A stretch of 5,745 nt of DNA, from positions 1 to 5,745 of the forward strand of contig CADBSX010000101.1 in assembly GCA_902797515.1 (NCBI GenBank). Direction: 5' to 3'. The DNA comes from an uncultured Eubacteriales bacterium. Lineage in GTDB: Bacteria; Bacillota; Clostridia; Christensenellales; Borkfalkiaceae. A program made the position numbers and the translations under genes. Of this stretch, positions 5,085 to 5,745 are shown piece by piece. Below the pieces are notes generated by a model. It ran no database searches. It was not told where the DNA came from and saw only the letters and a list, made by a program, of their open reading frames with translations. Positions within the stretch are counted from its first letter, which is position 1. Each line of letters starts with the position of its first letter.

Positions 5085-5745
5085 AAACTTTTTTACTTTT
5101 AGGGCAATCGAACATGTCCGGACCGAACATATCGAGGTGGTCGGAAGAGGACGATAAAAGACTTATAGGCGTATATCTTCTTAACGCGGAGGACAAGTGG
5201 GAAAAGGCGACTAATCCGCTCAACAAGTATTCCACGATAAAATGGCAGTCCGATCCCGGTATAAATCCGGGGACGACTTTCGCGGAAGAGATGAAAAAGG
5301 CGTATCCGAAAGAGGATATAGGCATAATATCCAACGCGAGAGGCTCGTCGAAAGTCGCGGAGTGGCAGAAAGGCGAGAGGTATTTTAACGAGGCGGTGCG
5401 CCGCGCGAAGGCGAGCGGAGAAAAAATAGACGGGATACTCTGGTTGCAGGGCGAACAGGACGTTCCCGAAAAGTCGGACTACACCGTTTACGCCGAGAGG
5501 TTTTCCAAATTCATAGCGGATATACGGGAGGCGCTCGGAAACGGCGAAATTCCCTTTATCGCCTGCGAGATTTGGGGCGACGTTTCCCTTGCGGAAGAAA
5601 AGTACTTCGAGGGGATAAACGAAGTCAACAGGCAGATAAAAGAGGTGGTCGCGAAAACGCCCGAATGCGGCTGGATAACGAGTAAAGGCGTCGAACACAC
5701 GAAAGAAGAGCCCGTGCATTTCGCGCCCGAAGGAATGCGGGAACT
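5081..5745 (+). CDS. SASA/SGNH-family carbohydrate acetylesterase (sialate O-acetylesterase-like), 3' end outside the window
   Basis: An uninterrupted frame starts at the ATG of an ATGA overlap with the dehydrogenase stop and runs 221 codons to the window edge. GGAG lies seven bases upstream. The N-terminus MKTFLLLGQSNMSG is block I of the SASA family (PF03629), with nucleophile S10. NARGSS (85-90) gives the oxyanion glycine G88. WLQGEQD (121-127) is the family's W-x-Q-G-E-x-D block. EPVHFAPEGM (210-219) is the last block, with catalytic H213. The usual D-x-x-H reads E-x-x-H here (E210). The protein should be nearly complete, as families of this type end about 10-40 residues after this block. 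Members remove O-acetyl groups from sialic acids, xylan or other glycans. There is no signal peptide before block I, so it is cytoplasmic. Family is secure; substrate is not. It is the fifth gene of the operon. Confidence 0.9.
   Translation, partial: MKTFLLLGQSNMSGPNISRWSEEDDKRLIGVYLLNAEDKWEKATNPLNKYSTIKWQSDPGINPGTTFAEEMKKAYPKEDIGIISNARGSSKVAEWQKGERYFNEAVRRAKASGEKIDGILWLQGEQDVPEKSDYTVYAERFSKFIADIREALGNGEIPFIACEIWGDVSLAEEKYFEGINEVNRQIKEVVAKTPECGWITSKGVEHTKEEPVHFAPEGMRE

Noticed and set aside
1..5745. CRISPR arrays, tRNA or rRNA genes, insertion sequences, attachment sites and riboswitches.
   Set aside because: No regularly spaced repeats, terminal inverted repeats, transposase or integrase motifs or structured RNA cores were seen, and the only gap over 100 bp is accounted for by promoter and terminator elements.

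Overview
The window looks like a piece of a bacterial chromosome, most likely from an uncultured Bacillota/Clostridia-type anaerobe. The evidence is indirect. The genes are tightly packed, the Shine-Dalgarno sequences are mostly purine-rich (AAGGAG, GGAG, AAGGTGA), and there is a sigma-A-like promoter with an extended -10. Codon use is unusual: heavy GCG/TCG/CCG together with heavy ATA for isoleucine and many AGG/AGA arginines. The taxonomic guess is inference only. There are no rRNA or tRNA genes, no CRISPR array, no insertion sequence and no phage signature.

Layout: every gene lies on the + strand. A complete AraC-family regulator (16-876) is followed by a 129-bp intergenic control region (877-1005). 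That region holds a 13-bp interrupted palindrome, a good promoter (TTGTTA, 17 bp, TGATACAAT) and an intrinsic terminator whose left arm lies at the predicted transcription start. A compact five-gene operon then runs to the right edge: a TIM-barrel metal-dependent amidohydrolase (1006-1932), a DegT/DnrJ/EryC1/StrS-family PLP aminotransferase (1937-3295), an M55-family D-aminopeptidase DppA homologue (3297-4076), a Gfo/Idh/MocA-family NAD(P)-dependent oxidoreductase (4086-5084), and the first 221 codons of a SASA/SGNH-type carbohydrate esterase (5081 to beyond the window). Junctions are 4 bp, 1 bp, 9 bp and a 4-bp ATGA overlap, so co-transcription is very likely.

How the genes may work together (inference): the Gfo/Idh/MocA dehydrogenase and the DegT aminotransferase form a classic pair that interconverts hydroxyl, keto and amino groups on a sugar or cyclitol; NtdC/NtdA (kanosamine) and WlbA/WlbC-type sugar pathways are precedents. 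The esterase could remove O-acetyl groups, and the two metallohydrolases could cut C-N, C-C or peptide bonds. No protein seen here has a signal peptide or membrane segment, so the chemistry should be cytoplasmic on an imported or internally made compound. The AraC regulator, with an N-terminal cupin-like sensor, is the natural candidate for substrate-responsive control. I do not recognise the combination amidohydrolase + DegT + M55 + Gfo/Idh/MocA + SASA as a named pathway. It is the main candidate here for an undescribed amino-sugar, amino-cyclitol or glycopeptide-type pathway, but the substrate cannot be read from the sequence.
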